In this document: positions 1-9,051 of the stretch, piece after piece | Position numbering within the stretch: position 1 is the stretch's first letter | Layout: each line of letters opens with the position of its first letter | NCBI GenBank assembly: GCA_038141705.1 | Contig: JAYQIQ010000004.1 | Location: 496,001-560,000 of the forward strand | Direction: 5' to 3' | Length of the DNA stretch: 64,000 nt | Source of the DNA: Eutrophomonas brisbanensis | GTDB taxonomy: Bacteria; Pseudomonadota; Gammaproteobacteria; Burkholderiales; Eutrophovitaceae | Notes under the pieces: generated by a model | What the model saw: the letters and a program-made list of their open reading frames with translations, nothing else | What the model was told of the DNA's origin: nothing | Database searches by the model: none | Translations under genes and position numbers: made by a program

Positions 1-430
1 CAATCTGAACAGTAGGTCCTTCCCTGCCTACTGATGCACCCGACAGAAGACCCAGCACGGTGAGCCCGAACTTACCAATCGCAGTTCTCAAAGATAAGTA
101 GCTATCCTTGTCCTTTACATTCTCCATTCCAAGAACAGCAATCGTTTGAGGAATTCCACTCCCCTGGCTACCAGCGAAGAAACGGCGCGTTAACCAAACA
201 ACTGAAGCCAGACCCAAGGGGCCCACGATGAACGGCAACAACGGCGACGCATCCACCAGCCGCTGATGCAATGAGTTGGCGTATTCGGCACTTTTCGCAA
301 AGGCAATCGCAGCAACCCCCACTAGGATTGCGCCTAACCACAAAGTAACTCGCCTCATCCATAACCGCGGATTTAGCCAGACATGCCGCCCGCGACGAAT
401 TACCCCCTGAGGTAGGACTCCATTCGCCAT
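1..430 (-). CDS. ClC-family voltage-gated chloride channel / Cl-/H+ antiporter, N-terminal part (runs off window)
   Basis: Reading the minus strand from the ATG at 430 gives 143 open codons that run off the left edge, so only the N-terminal third of a roughly 400-600 residue protein is present. Two ClC selectivity-filter signatures are visible: GSGIPQ near residue 92 and GREGPTVQ near residue 134. Hydrophobic stretches at about residues 27-42 and 62-78 fit the first membrane helices. ClC proteins move chloride across the inner membrane, either as channels or as Cl-/H+ exchangers. Which type this is cannot be told, because the gating region lies outside the window. A GGAG sequence about 10 bases upstream is a plausible ribosome binding site. 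The 187-base gap between this gene and the next holds nothing else I can recognise. Confidence 0.85.
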   Translation of the reverse strand, partial: MANGVLPQGVIRRGRHVWLNPRLWMRRVTLWLGAILVGVAAIAFAKSAEYANSLHQRLVDASPLLPFIVGPLGLASVVWLTRRFFAGSQGSGIPQTIAVLGMENVKDKDSYLSLRTAIGKFGLTVLGLLSGASVGREGPTVQI

Positions 431-617
431 TTATCCAAAACTCCTCGAGAACATATTTTCCAATGGCGAGGACTCAGGATTGGGCGGGCTAGTTGAACGA
501 AGTGACAAGGGGTCTACTTAAGACTATAGTTTCAAGAAATACTCAGTGTTCTGACGTAACCCAACTGTAACCTGAATAAATCAAACATTCAAATTACTTG
601 AATATTAACTGTTTGCA

Positions 618-1449
618 CTAGTTATTAATTTCCCGCACTACTCGAAAACCTAGATCCTCCTCACTAGACCCTAGATATTTAAAACGACTTGACTCAACAA
701 CATAAAACGGCTCATTAGATAGCCACGAACTTCCTCTGTAACCCCTCATCGAACAATCCCCCTTCAACCAAGGCCGTCCATCGACTGGAGCTCCCCTCCA
801 ATCTGGACTCGAACAGTCCTCCGTCCATTCAAAAACATTACCGATTGCATCGTGGATACCAAAGTCATTTGGTTTGAATTTACCAACTTCAGACAGGCTC
901 GTCTCACCATCATTACATGACATGGATTCGAGACCATACTCTAGGGCTTTATCAGCTGACTCATCGTAGGTATTGCCAAAGTCACAGACTCTTTCCGGAG
1001 GTATATCGAAATACCTGTTCATCCCAAGACCAGCCCGAGCAGCGTACTCCCACTCAGAGTTCGATGGTAATCGATAGCGGTATCCCGTAATCCTCGACAG
1101 CCATTTGGTATACAGACGCGCTTGCCTCCAACTAACATTTACAACTGGTAATCGCGGGCGAGCTCCCTCGACCTTCTTGAGGGCCTCACACCCCCCGTCC
1201 TCAACACATACCTCCCAATCAGCATTAGTAATCTCATACCTTCCAACCGCAAAATTTAATTGGAAAGAAGACGGGATAATAATATCCATCGTTGTGTCCT
1301 CTTCCGGGACCCCAAGGTGCAGTCCGCATCTCGAAAGATCCAGAAGGCACGACAACAAGCTCCGGGCACCGATCACAGTCTGAAAAAACTTGACCAACCT
1401 CTAAGTCTTTTCCATCTGCATTATTAAAACAAAATGTGCTCAAACACAA
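618..1449 (-). CDS. Secreted SUMF1/FGE-domain protein, frameshifted in this sequence
   Basis: Two overlapping minus-strand frames together make one formylglycine-generating-enzyme-like (FGE-sulfatase, SUMF1) domain. The first (1449 to about 1310) carries the opening of the domain with DCDRCPELVVVPSGSFEM. The second continues with FAVGRYEIT, LPSNSEWEYAARAG, GNVFEWTEDC and a closing GFRVVREI. Removing one base from the GGGG or CCC runs at about 1304-1313 joins them. A hydrophobic, Cys-rich start suggests a signal peptide, but the true start codon is unclear; 1449 is a TTG. The conserved active-site cysteines of true sulfatase-activating FGEs are not evident, so this is probably one of the many SUMF1-fold proteins with no proven modifying activity. 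No sulfatase gene lies nearby. It could be a real pseudogene, but the many similar breaks in essential genes of this window favour a sequence error. Confidence 0.7.
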
Positions 1450-1576
1450 CAGATCGGAAAGGCAGAAATACTTTTTCTACTTGGGGTTGATAGGTCATTC
1501 TTGCAGTATAGGTCAAACTGCAGATCTTAAATTGGAGAAGGACCTTTTGTTTAAACGCAATTTTTCCAAGTTGAAG

Positions 1577-1653
1577 TGGTGGGCCTGCTAGGACTTGAAC
1601 CTAGGACCAAAGGATTATGAGTCCTCTGCTCTAACCAACTGAGCTACAGGCCC
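1577..1653 (-). tRNA. ileX: tRNA-Ile2 (anticodon CAU, lysidine-modified)
   Basis: The 77-base minus-strand sequence folds as a full cloverleaf. It has acceptor stem GGGCCTG/CAGGCCC, D arm GCTCAGTTGGTTAGAGC, anticodon loop CTCATAA and T loop TTCAAGT, and it ends in discriminator A plus an encoded CCA. The CAT anticodon could mean elongator Met or the minor Ile2 that reads AUA after TilS makes lysidine. I choose Ile2 because the anticodon arm resembles E. coli ileX (GACTCATAATC) and because ileX neighbours rpoD in E. coli. A covariance-model search with TilS identity elements would settle it. Confidence 0.85.
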
Positions 1654-1688
1654 ACTTTAACCGAGCGTTAAACGCAAAAGAATATTTA

Positions 1689-3647
1689 CTAGCTACCGCT
1701 ATTGTTGTCCATGAAGCTTTTCAACCTCTCGGATCTAGAAGGGTGCCGAAGCTTACGAAGCGCTTTAGCTTCGATTTGTCTGATCCTCTCACGCGTAACA
1801 TCAAACTGCTTTCCCACGTCCTCTAGCGTATGATCCGTCGACATTTCGATTCCAAATCTCATTCTTAAGACCTTCGCCTCTCGAGAGGTCAAAGTGTCCA
1901 GAACCTCTTTCGTTGCATCCATTAGGCTGGTATGAACTGCCGCATCGATTGGAGCCGTTGTTCCTGTGTCCTCGATAAAATCTCCCAAGTGGGAATCCTC
2001 ATCATCCCCAATCGGGGTCTCCATCGATATCGGTTCCTTAGAAATTTTTAGTATCTTCCTAATTTTGTCCTCTGGCATTTCCATCTTCTCAGCTAAAGTC
2101 GCCGGATCTGGCTCCAATCCAGTTTCCTGCAATATTTGCCTGGAAATACGATTCATTTTATTTATGGTCTCAATCATGTGAACTGGTATGCGGATCGTTC
2201 GAGCCTGATCTGCAATTGATCGAGTGATTGCTTGTCGAATCCACCAAGTCGCATAGGTTGAAAATTTATACCCTCGCCGGTATTCGAATTTATCAACCGC
2301 TTTCATCAAGCCAATATTTCCCTCTTGAATAAGGTCCAAAAACTGCAGACCACGGTTGGTATATTTTTTCGCTATCGAAATCACCAATCGCAGATTCGCC
2401 TCGGTCATCTCCCGCTTCGCTCTTCGAGCTTTTGCTTCCCCCGTGGACATTCGCTTGTGTATCTCTTTCAAGTCCTTAAGCGGGATTCCGATTCTAGTCT
2501 GGATGTTATAAAGACTTTTTTGGCCCTCTAAGATATCCGGAGCAAATCGCATCAATGTTTCAACATAAGGCTTCTTAACGTCGATCTCTTCCTCGACCCA
2601 TTTGGGATCTACCTCAGAACCAGGGAAAGTTTTTATAAACCTCGATTTCGGCATGCCAGACTTTTCAACCGCAATGTCCATGATCGTACGCTCATGGTTG
2701 CGAACCTCCTCCACTAAAGCTCTGACACAGTCACACAAATACTCAATCTGCTTGGCAGAGAATCGGATATACAACAGCTCATCGGATATCTCTTGTTGAG
2801 CCTTGAGGTAAGCCTTTCCAGTTGTACCTCCTCTACTCAGCGCCTTCAGCATCTTAGTGTTGAGGGACTTAAGTCGAGCGAACCTCTCAAGCGCATCTTT
2901 TTTTAATTGCTCGAGATTTGCTTTTTGAATTGCCGCTTGAGCCTCCTCATCGTCCTCATCTTCATCGGAACTGTCGTCCGCATCATCGTCCAGATCAGAG
3001 TCATCAGACATTTGCACTTCAGCGCCATCGTCCGCCTCATCCTCTTCAGGAGCATTTGGATCGACTAATCCGTCTACGATGTCGTCTACTTTGATCTCAT
3101 CAGTCTTTATCTTTTCAGCAAACTCAAGAAGTTGAGCAATTGTCATGGGACAAGCAGAAATTGCTTGAACCATATGTTTCAAACCCTCTTCAATTCTTTT
3201 AGCTATCTCAATCTCGCCCTCTCTAGTCAAGAGCTCTACCGACCCCATCTCACGCATATACATACGCACTGGGTCAGTCGTTCGACCAAATTCTGAATCA
3301 ACGGTTGAGAGAGCTTGTTCCGCCTCTTCGGCGGCGTCATCATCAGCTACCGGCGCAGAATTGTCACCCATCAGTAACGCCTCGCTGTCCGGCGCCTCGT
3401 CGTAAACCATGATTCCCATGTCATGAATCATGCTAACGATCGTCTCTAGCTGCTCGGCCTCGAGCATTTCGTCGGGCAGAGTATCATTGATTTCTGCGTA
3501 GGTAAGGTAACCCCGCTCTTTTCCGAGAACGATCAATCCCTTGAGCTTTGATCTCCTGACCTCAGCATCTATTGGGGGCTGATTCTCGACTCTTTGATTT
3601 TTTGGCTTTCTGCCTCGTTTTCGTTTCACCGCCACGTTTTGTGCCAT
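1689..3647 (-). CDS. rpoD: RNA polymerase primary sigma factor RpoD (sigma-70)
   Basis: This 652-residue protein directs RNA polymerase to housekeeping promoters. The order of regions is typical: a Lys/Arg-rich start; region 1.1 (about 20-95, LIVLGKERGYLTYAEIND); the gammaproteobacterial non-conserved insert with a long Asp/Glu stretch near 200-235; regions 2.1-2.4 (YATWWIRQAITRSIADQ, -10 recognition); region 3; and region 4.2 at the end (RERIRQIEAKALRKLRHP, -35 recognition). It is slightly longer than E. coli RpoD (613), mainly through the acidic insert. The ATG at 3647 follows dnaG after 123 bases that hold a good TATAAT box, so rpoD probably has its own promoter besides read-through from rpsU-dnaG. 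The gene is intact, unlike the dnaG upstream. Confidence 0.98.
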   Translation of the reverse strand: MAQNVAVKRKRGRKPKNQRVENQPPIDAEVRRSKLKGLIVLGKERGYLTYAEINDTLPDEMLEAEQLETIVSMIHDMGIMVYDEAPDSEALLMGDNSAPVADDDAAEEAEQALSTVDSEFGRTTDPVRMYMREMGSVELLTREGEIEIAKRIEEGLKHMVQAISACPMTIAQLLEFAEKIKTDEIKVDDIVDGLVDPNAPEEDEADDGAEVQMSDDSDLDDDADDSSDEDEDDEEAQAAIQKANLEQLKKDALERFARLKSLNTKMLKALSRGGTTGKAYLKAQQEISDELLYIRFSAKQIEYLCDCVRALVEEVRNHERTIMDIAVEKSGMPKSRFIKTFPGSEVDPKWVEEEIDVKKPYVETLMRFAPDILEGQKSLYNIQTRIGIPLKDLKEIHKRMSTGEAKARRAKREMTEANLRLVISIAKKYTNRGLQFLDLIQEGNIGLMKAVDKFEYRRGYKFSTYATWWIRQAITRSIADQARTIRIPVHMIETINKMNRISRQILQETGLEPDPATLAEKMEMPEDKIRKILKISKEPISMETPIGDDEDSHLGDFIEDTGTTAPIDAAVHTSLMDATKEVLDTLTSREAKVLRMRFGIEMSTDHTLEDVGKQFDVTRERIRQIEAKALRKLRHPSRSERLKSFMDNNSGS

Positions 3648-3737
3648 ATGTAACGCTCGCCCCTGACTAAATGGTATTAATTTTCTCGGAAATACAGCGA
3701 AACCAATTAAATTTGTTGGATTTCAGCCGAACTCCCC

Positions 3738-3743
3738 ATTATA
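3738..3743 (-). promoter_or_regulatory. Probable -10 box of an rpoD promoter
   Basis: A perfect TATAAT on the minus strand lies about 90 bases upstream of the rpoD start, in the dnaG-rpoD gap. No good -35 hexamer sits 16-18 bases upstream, so the assignment rests on the -10 match and its location. Confidence 0.45.
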
Positions 3744-3770
3744 CCGGATAACTAAAAAAATCGATGTTCT

Positions 3771-5547
3771 TTATTTGCTCTTTAGTTCGGTTACGGAACT
3801 GATCAAGGTCCGATAACGCATCTTCTCCTCGTCAGTCATACTCGAAGGGGATTTATTCATAACAAGCTCGGTCTGCCGCTGCCTCGATACCACACTCGCT
3901 ATTATCTTAGTCGCCTCTACAACCTCAGTTACCAACTGTTCTCGGTCGATATTTTTACCAGATCCGTATCGGGTAAAACCATCCCTACTAAGTCTTTTCG
4001 CCAAATCTCCATATGGCTCTTGGCTCAAGCGTTCTAAGCATTCTGTTGAACTTAGCCCATCGACTGAGAAACCAATCATACGCTCTAATAATTGCAGCTC
4101 CTCCTGAGGATATAGGGCAGCGAGGATATCCCTATTACTCGAAATTACGTCCGCCTCGATATTTTGCGCTAGTGACAGATCAAATAACAGAAGCTCCGAT
4201 AGATGTCGCATAACCGACGGCCCCGTACGTCTAATCGGTGATGGCTGATCGCTCCTGCGGCCGCTCTTGGTAGCGCCGCTCGGAGCCAAATCACTTCTCG
4301 ATATACCGCTCAACTGAGACAGTCGATCCAAAAATAATGATTTCATTACCGGGGCTTTGAATTTCCCCATATAAGGTGTTGCGAGACCAACTAATTTGGA
4401 TTTCCCCTCGATCGATTTGATGTTCCCAGATTTTTTCACCGAGCTCATCAAATAAAAAGTCACTTAGAGGAATGGACTCTCTCTCGAGTTCACGAAACCG
4501 CTCAACACCGAATTTTCTAATGATGCTGTCAGGGTCCTCGCCCTGAGGGAGAAATAAAAAAGATATCAGCGTGCCATCAGACAATTGAGAAATAGCTCCT
4601 TCGAGCCCCCTCCATGCAGCCTTTTGACCAGCCATGTCTCCATCGAAACAAAATACAATCTCCTTACAGTGTCTCAACAGAATTTTTATTTGGTTTTCAG
4701 TAATCGCAGTTCCCAGTGAAGCAACCACATTCTTGACACCTGCTTGGGCGAGGGCCACCACGTCCATATAACCCTCCACTACGATGGCACGACCGTCACT
4801 ACGGATCGCAGCACGAGATTCATAGATGCCATAAATCTCATTGCCTTTGCGAAATAAATCTGTCTCCGGCGAATTTAGGTACTTGGGCTCACCCGAATCA
4901 ATGACACGTCCACCAAACGCGATGACATCACCTTTTGAGTTTTTAATCGGGAACATAATTCGGTTCCTAAACCGATCATATGTTTTACCCTCGTCTTTAC
5001 GAATCGCGAGACCTGCAGAAACTAAATCCTTGTTATCCGTATAGTCTGAAAATACGGCCTCTAGAGCCTGCCAGTCATCTGGGGCAAATCCGATGCCAAA
5101 AAGCGCGGCAGTTCTTCCGTCAATTCCACGTCGTTTCAAGTAGTCGATCGCCAGTGGAGAATTTTTCAAGCAATGCTTATAAAAATTGGCGGTTTTCTTA
5201 TTAATTTCCAGAAGGGTCGTCGCGGTTTTCTCAAATCCAATAGCCTCATCACGCCGCACCTCCGGTACCGATAAACCAACTCTACTCGCGAGTTCCGTGA
5301 CGGCTTCGATAAAACCCAAACCTTGATATTCCATCAAAAAAGAAATAGCAGATCCATGAGCCCCACAACCAAAACAGTGGTAGAACTGTTTCGTTTGACT
5401 AACTGTGAATGAGGGAGTTTTCTCCTCGTGAAAAGGGCATCGTGCAGATAAATTCGTTCCAGAGCGTTTTAGTTGGACGAATTTTTCTATGACATCAACA
5501 ATATCTACGCGCGCTAGAAGGTCATCAATAAAGCCTTGAGGGATCAT
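3771..5547 (-). CDS. dnaG: DNA primase DnaG (one frame break)
   Basis: DnaG makes RNA primers at the replication fork. The N-terminal frame (start ATG 5547) has the zinc-binding domain (CPFH then CFGCGAHG, residues about 38-66) and the TOPRIM core (EGYMDVVALAQAGV and a DGDMAGQKA metal site). At FLFDELGEKI, near residue 370, the frame runs into unrelated residues. The expected continuation (SIEGKSKLVGLATPYMGKF, then the helicase-binding C-terminal domain ending at 3771) lies one frame over. Removing one base from the A6 run on the minus strand (plus 4431-4436) restores a protein of about 591 residues, close to the E. coli length of 581. It sits in the classical rpsU-dnaG-rpoD macromolecular-synthesis order, with yqeY between rpsU and dnaG. 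The break is very probably a sequence error, since primase is indispensable. Confidence 0.93.
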
Positions 5548-5637
5548 GCTCCAAATTATCCATCATTTTTGGATCACGGGCAGTCCGCCTTATAGTTGCA
5601 CTTCGGTTGAAAAAATCGAGCAAGCTGTGGATCAAAG

Positions 5638-6078
5638 CTATTGTAATTTTGACTTAACCAATTTTGAGATTAGGAAAAATCCGCACGACCAGCGAGCTTT
5701 CCTTTTAAAAGCCCCATCACCGCCCCCATATCTTTAGGGCCAGTAGCTCCAGACTCCGCGATGGCAGCACCCACAGCATCCTCAACCTCACTCTCCGTTA
5801 ATTGTTTCGGCATATAGGTCTGCAATATTTCAATTTCGGATTTTTCTGAGGTCGCCAAATCATCTCTACCTGCTTCCTCATACATCTTTATAGATTCACG
5901 ACGCTGTTTAATCATTTTTTCAATCACAGAAATCACGTCGGAATCAGATAGGGTTACACGCTCATCAATTTCACGTTGCTTTAGCGGCCAACAACATACG
6001 CAAAGTAGACAACGCCACAGCTTCCTTGGCCTTTAAAGCTGCTTTCATCGCATTTTCAATGTTTTCCTTAAGCTCCAA
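5638..6078 (-). CDS. yqeY: YqeY/GatB-like domain protein (two frame breaks)
   Basis: This small protein of the GatB/YqeY family has a fold resembling the tail of the amidotransferase subunit GatB; its exact role is unknown. The middle (EKMIKQRRESIKMYEEAGRDDL, MPKQLTESEVE, GRADF) is in one frame. The N-terminus (LKENIENAMKAALKAKE, LRMLLAA) is in another, broken at about 5979-5984. The tail (LISKLVKSKLQ) appears only if one base is added to the T5 run at plus 5675-5679, moving the stop to 5638. With both repairs the protein is 147 residues, the usual family length. The start chosen is TTG 6078 behind GAGGT with 6-base spacing. It lies between rpsU and dnaG, as in many gammaproteobacteria. Confidence 0.85.
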
Positions 6079-6096
6079 AGTACTTACCTCCAAAAT

Positions 6097-6126
6097 AAAA
6101 AACGGTGATGAGATCACTCACCACCG
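6097..6126 (-). terminator. Rho-independent terminator after rpsU
   Basis: On the minus strand a 10-base-pair stem (CGGTGGTGAG / CTCATCACCG, one G-U pair) with a TGAT loop is followed by six T. It lies 31 bases beyond the rpsU stop and just before the yqeY ribosome binding site, so it can attenuate transcription from rpsU into yqeY-dnaG-rpoD. Confidence 0.8.
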
Positions 6127-6156
6127 CCATTAGCTATATACGAAATCGTTAGTTCT

Positions 6157-6369
6157 TCAGTACATCTTTTGAGGAAGTGTTTGACTACGGATCCTCTTGT
6201 GGTGTCTCTTCACCGCGGCCGCGTGCTTTCGTTTTCTCTCGGCCGTTGGTTTTTCATAGAATTCTCGTGCCCTTAGCTCGGTTAACAGGCCAGTCTTCTC
6301 AACAGTTCTCTTAAACCGGCGCATAGCCACCTCAAATGGCTCATTCTCTTTGACCCGAACAATAGGCAT
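6157..6369 (-). CDS. rpsU: 30S ribosomal protein bS21
   Basis: The 70-residue basic protein begins MPIVRVKENEPFEVAMRRFK and ends in an Arg/Lys/His-rich helix (RKRKHAAAVKRHHKR). Its length and sequence are those of bS21. It binds near the anti-Shine-Dalgarno end of 16S rRNA and is needed for initiation on natural mRNAs. It is the first gene of the rpsU-yqeY-dnaG-rpoD run, is followed by a strong terminator, and is transcribed divergently from tsaD, as in E. coli and Pseudomonas. Confidence 0.97.
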   Translation of the reverse strand: MPIVRVKENEPFEVAMRRFKRTVEKTGLLTELRAREFYEKPTAERKRKHAAAVKRHHKRIRSQTLPQKMY

Positions 6370-6393
6370 ATAAATATGGTTCCTCTACTAAAG

Positions 6394-6421
6394 ATTTTGC
6401 GAAAGGGCGAGATTCTATCAA
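6394..6421 (-). promoter_or_regulatory. Candidate sigma-70 promoter for rpsU
   Basis: On the minus strand TTGATA (6421-6416) and CAAAAT (6399-6394) are 16 bases apart, 25 bases upstream of the rpsU start in the rpsU-tsaD divergent gap. The -35 is good and the -10 weak. Confidence 0.35.
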
Positions 6422-6474
6422 TAATAAGGATCTTTGCAAACCCGCAAGTAAACCCTCGAGGTGAGGACAGCAAC

Positions 6475-7491
6475 TTGATAATACTTGGCTTTGAAAGTTC
6501 ATGTGACGAAACTGGTGTTGGTGTTTATTCAATTAATCAAGGGCTTATATCCCATTCCCTGCATTCTCAGATTCAGCTGCACGAAAATTATGGCGGCGTA
6601 GTACCAGAACTCGCCTCCCGAGATCACCTTAAAAGGATCATAAATCTCACCAAAGCTGCCTTATCAGACGCGAAGATCACACTTGATGAGATTGATGGCA
6701 TAGCCTACACCCGAGGCCCAGGGCTCGCCGGCGCACTCTTAGTAGGAGCATCGGTAGCAACATCCATTGCCTACACCAAAGGCATTCCATGTGCCGGCGT
6801 GCATCACTTGGAAGGCCACATCCTATCTCCCTTTATAAATACGGAAAAAAGAGACTTCCCGTTCTTAACGCTTCTCGTATCTGGAGGACACACGCAATTA
6901 ATAGAGGTAAAAGCAGTAGGGGAATATTTATTACTCGGCGACACTCGAGACGACGCTGCCGGAGAAGCATTTGACAAAACTGCAAAGCTCTTGGGTTTGC
7001 CATATCCCGGCGGCTCAAAACTATCTGAGTTGGCGAAAAACGGTAATAGACAAGCATATGAATTTCCTCGCCCTATGCTCGATCAAGATAATCTTGACTT
7101 CAGTTTCAGCGGGTTGAAAACAGCAGTTGCAAATCTCGTTAATAAATCTTCTGATGAAAGAAAAACGCTATCCAAAACTAACCGTGCAGACATTGCCGCA
7201 TCCTTTGAAGACGCCATTACTGACGTTCTCGTTAGCAAAAGCGTCAAAGCGCTACGAACTAAAGGCCTGAAAAGATTGGTAGTGTCTGGTGGGGTTGGAG
7301 CCAACTCGGCGTTAAGAAAAAAACTAGATCGAGCTAGCAAGGACGAAGATTTCGAAACGCTTTACCCCCCGATAGAGTTTTGTACAGACAATGGGGCGAT
7401 GATCGCACTCCTAGGCGCAGAAAAAATAAAGAATGGCATCTTGGGGCCAGCCCCATTCGATATCAAACCACGTTGGCCTTTAACTCAATAA
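6475..7491 (+). CDS. tsaD: tRNA N6-adenosine threonylcarbamoyltransferase TsaD
   Basis: TsaD, with TsaB and TsaE, transfers threonylcarbamoyl to A37 of ANN-decoding tRNAs. The protein has the ASKHA-fold opening ILGFESSCDETGVGVY, the metal-binding HHLEGH motif (H-x3-H, about residues 108-113), LLVSGGHTQLI, and a closing GGVGANSALR with CTDNGAMIA. An ATG exists upstream at 6376, but it adds 33 residues with no counterpart in the family and reaches into the rpsU 5' region. The TTG at 6475, behind GAGG at 8-base spacing, gives 338 residues, matching E. coli (337). It is transcribed alone, divergent from rpsU and convergent with plsY. Confidence 0.95.
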   Translation: MIILGFESSCDETGVGVYSINQGLISHSLHSQIQLHENYGGVVPELASRDHLKRIINLTKAALSDAKITLDEIDGIAYTRGPGLAGALLVGASVATSIAYTKGIPCAGVHHLEGHILSPFINTEKRDFPFLTLLVSGGHTQLIEVKAVGEYLLLGDTRDDAAGEAFDKTAKLLGLPYPGGSKLSELAKNGNRQAYEFPRPMLDQDNLDFSFSGLKTAVANLVNKSSDERKTLSKTNRADIAASFEDAITDVLVSKSVKALRTKGLKRLVVSGGVGANSALRKKLDRASKDEDFETLYPPIEFCTDNGAMIALLGAEKIKNGILGPAPFDIKPRWPLTQ

Positions 7492-7509
7492 TCAAATCCG
7501 AAATGCTCG

Positions 7510-8124
7510 TTAAGATTTAGAGCCAATTTTACTTTCACGACCACTCAAAAGATTTCTTATATTTTTCGAATGCCGAGAAATTAAAACAATTCCCACAATA
7601 CAAATCGAGTAAAAGACTGCGTTTAAATCAAAGATAAAGTAGGCAACTAACACGCACATCACGGAAGACAAGATTGCAGCAAGGGATGAGTACCGAGTCA
7701 CAATCGCAACGATCAACCAAACTAAAATAGAGGCGAGCCCTAGCGTGTAACTCAGAGCCATGAGGCCTCCGACGGCTGTAGCGACACCTTTCCCCCCTCT
7801 GAAACGATGAAAAATTGGGTAGATATGCCCAAGAAATACACCGACAAGGGATATGGCTAAGAGCAACTCTGATTCTTCAGCATTCAAGCCAAACTCGGCA
7901 AAGCAGAGTCTAGAACCAATAATTGCAGCCGCACCTTTCAATGCATCACCAATTAAAGTAAGAAGAGCCGCAACTCTATTTCCCGTTCTCAATACGTTTG
8001 TTGCACCTGGGTTACCGGAACCATGCGCATAAGGACTGGGCAACTTAAATGCTCTGCTAAATAACACAGCAAAAGAAACAGAACCAATCAAATAACTAAT
8101 TAAAAAAAACAGAAAATAATTCAT
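7510..8124 (-). CDS. plsY: Glycerol-3-phosphate acyltransferase PlsY
   Basis: PlsY is an inner-membrane enzyme that moves acyl groups from acyl-phosphate to glycerol-3-phosphate, the first step of phospholipid synthesis. The 204-residue protein is almost wholly hydrophobic and shows the three conserved cytoplasmic motifs: GSVSFAVLFSR near residue 14, GSGNPGATNVLRTG near 36 and the glycine-rich RGGKGVATAVG near 108. Length matches the family (about 200). It follows xerD after 12 bases on the same strand. plsY next to tsaD is common in gammaproteobacteria. Confidence 0.96.
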   Translation of the reverse strand: MNYFLFFLISYLIGSVSFAVLFSRAFKLPSPYAHGSGNPGATNVLRTGNRVAALLTLIGDALKGAAAIIGSRLCFAEFGLNAEESELLLAISLVGVFLGHIYPIFHRFRGGKGVATAVGGLMALSYTLGLASILVWLIVAIVTRYSSLAAILSSVMCVLVAYFIFDLNAVFYSICIVGIVLISRHSKNIRNLLSGRESKIGSKS

Positions 8125-8136
8125 AGCCTTCCTTAC

Positions 8137-9051
8137 TTAGCCTCGTGGGTGATGTTTCTCATGCAAAGATTTCAGCCGCTCCTTCGCGACATGCGTATAT
8201 ATCTGCGTGGTCGATACGTTGGCGTGGCCGAGTAGAAGCTGAACCACCCGAAGATCCGCTCCGTGATTCAGCAAATGAGTCGCAAATGCATGACGAAGGG
8301 TATGCGGCGATACCTTCTTTTTGACGCCCGCTACAAAAACATACTTTCGAATTAAATTCCAAAATGCTTGCCTCGACATGCCTCGATGCCGATTCGTAAC
8401 AAATAGAGTGTCTGATATTCCCCGACCAAGAATTACCGGCCTACTTATCTCGAGATATTTTCCTACCCAATCTCGCGCAGGCTCGCCAATTGGAATGACC
8501 CGCTCCTTAGAGCCTTTTCCAACGACACGTATAACCCCTTCGGACAAGTTAATCTGATTCATTCGTATCGAAACAAGTTCGGATACTCTCAAACCGCTGC
8601 CATAGAGAACCTCGAGCATTGCCCGATCTCGTATACCCATTGGGCTGTCCGTATTCGGGGCTTCCAAGATTTTATCAACGTCGATCTCGATAAGGCTTTG
8701 TGGGATATTTTTCGGAATCTTGGGAGAGCGAATTTTTAACGTGGGGTCCTCTTTGACACTCCCCTCTCTCAACAAAAATTGGTACAAACGCTTAAGCGTG
8801 GACAACAACCTAGCTGAAGTTCTTGGTTTTTTAGACTGACTAAAAGCATCCGCCAAATAAGCCAATATATCTTGCCGGGTAACTTCTAGTAGCGATTTCT
8901 CCCTACCATTCGCTTCCAGCCAACGCTCGAAAATAATGAGGTCAGCGCGATAACTTGCGAGTGTATTTTTGGCTAGTCCATCTTCCAACCAAATCGCATC
9001 ACAAAAACCATCAATAATCTCGTTATTTGATAGGATTGGCGTCGCTGACAT
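8137..9051 (-). CDS. xerD: Site-specific tyrosine recombinase XerD
   Basis: XerD with XerC resolves chromosome dimers at dif in an FtsK-dependent reaction. The 304-residue protein has the N-terminal SAM-like core-binding domain (FCDAIWLEDGLAKNTLASY) and the catalytic domain with Arg (GSGLRVSELVSI), Lys (VVGKGSKERVIPIG), His-x-x-Arg (HTLRHAFATHLL), His (LLGHANVSTTQIYTH) and the nucleophile Tyr. The ending HEKHHPRG is typical of XerD rather than XerC, and there are no neighbouring integration genes, so this is the housekeeping enzyme and not an integrase. The start ATG overlaps the ogt stop by one base (TAATG), suggesting translational coupling. Confidence 0.93.
   Translation of the reverse strand: MSATPILSNNEIIDGFCDAIWLEDGLAKNTLASYRADLIIFERWLEANGREKSLLEVTRQDILAYLADAFSQSKKPRTSARLLSTLKRLYQFLLREGSVKEDPTLKIRSPKIPKNIPQSLIEIDVDKILEAPNTDSPMGIRDRAMLEVLYGSGLRVSELVSIRMNQINLSEGVIRVVGKGSKERVIPIGEPARDWVGKYLEISRPVILGRGISDTLFVTNRHRGMSRQAFWNLIRKYVFVAGVKKKVSPHTLRHAFATHLLNHGADLRVVQLLLGHANVSTTQIYTHVAKERLKSLHEKHHPRG

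Noticed and set aside
168..362. 64-residue minus-strand frame in the ClC gene
   Set aside because: It is out of frame with the ClC coding sequence, which has the GSGIPQ and GREGPTVQ motifs.
1577..1653. Elongator tRNA-Met as the identity of the CAU tRNA
   Set aside because: The anticodon stem and the rpoD neighbour fit tRNA-Ile2 better, though sequence alone does not exclude Met.
1654..1688. Palindrome GCGTTTAACGC after rpoD as a terminator
   Set aside because: The stem is short and not followed by a T tract on the minus strand.
5546..5737. 63-residue plus-strand frame across the dnaG-yqeY gap
   Set aside because: No ribosome binding site or recognisable domain; the gap is explained by the corrected yqeY end.
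8137..9051. XerD as a phage or island integrase
   Set aside because: The C-terminal HPRG, the core neighbours, and the lack of attachment repeats or cargo fit the housekeeping enzyme.
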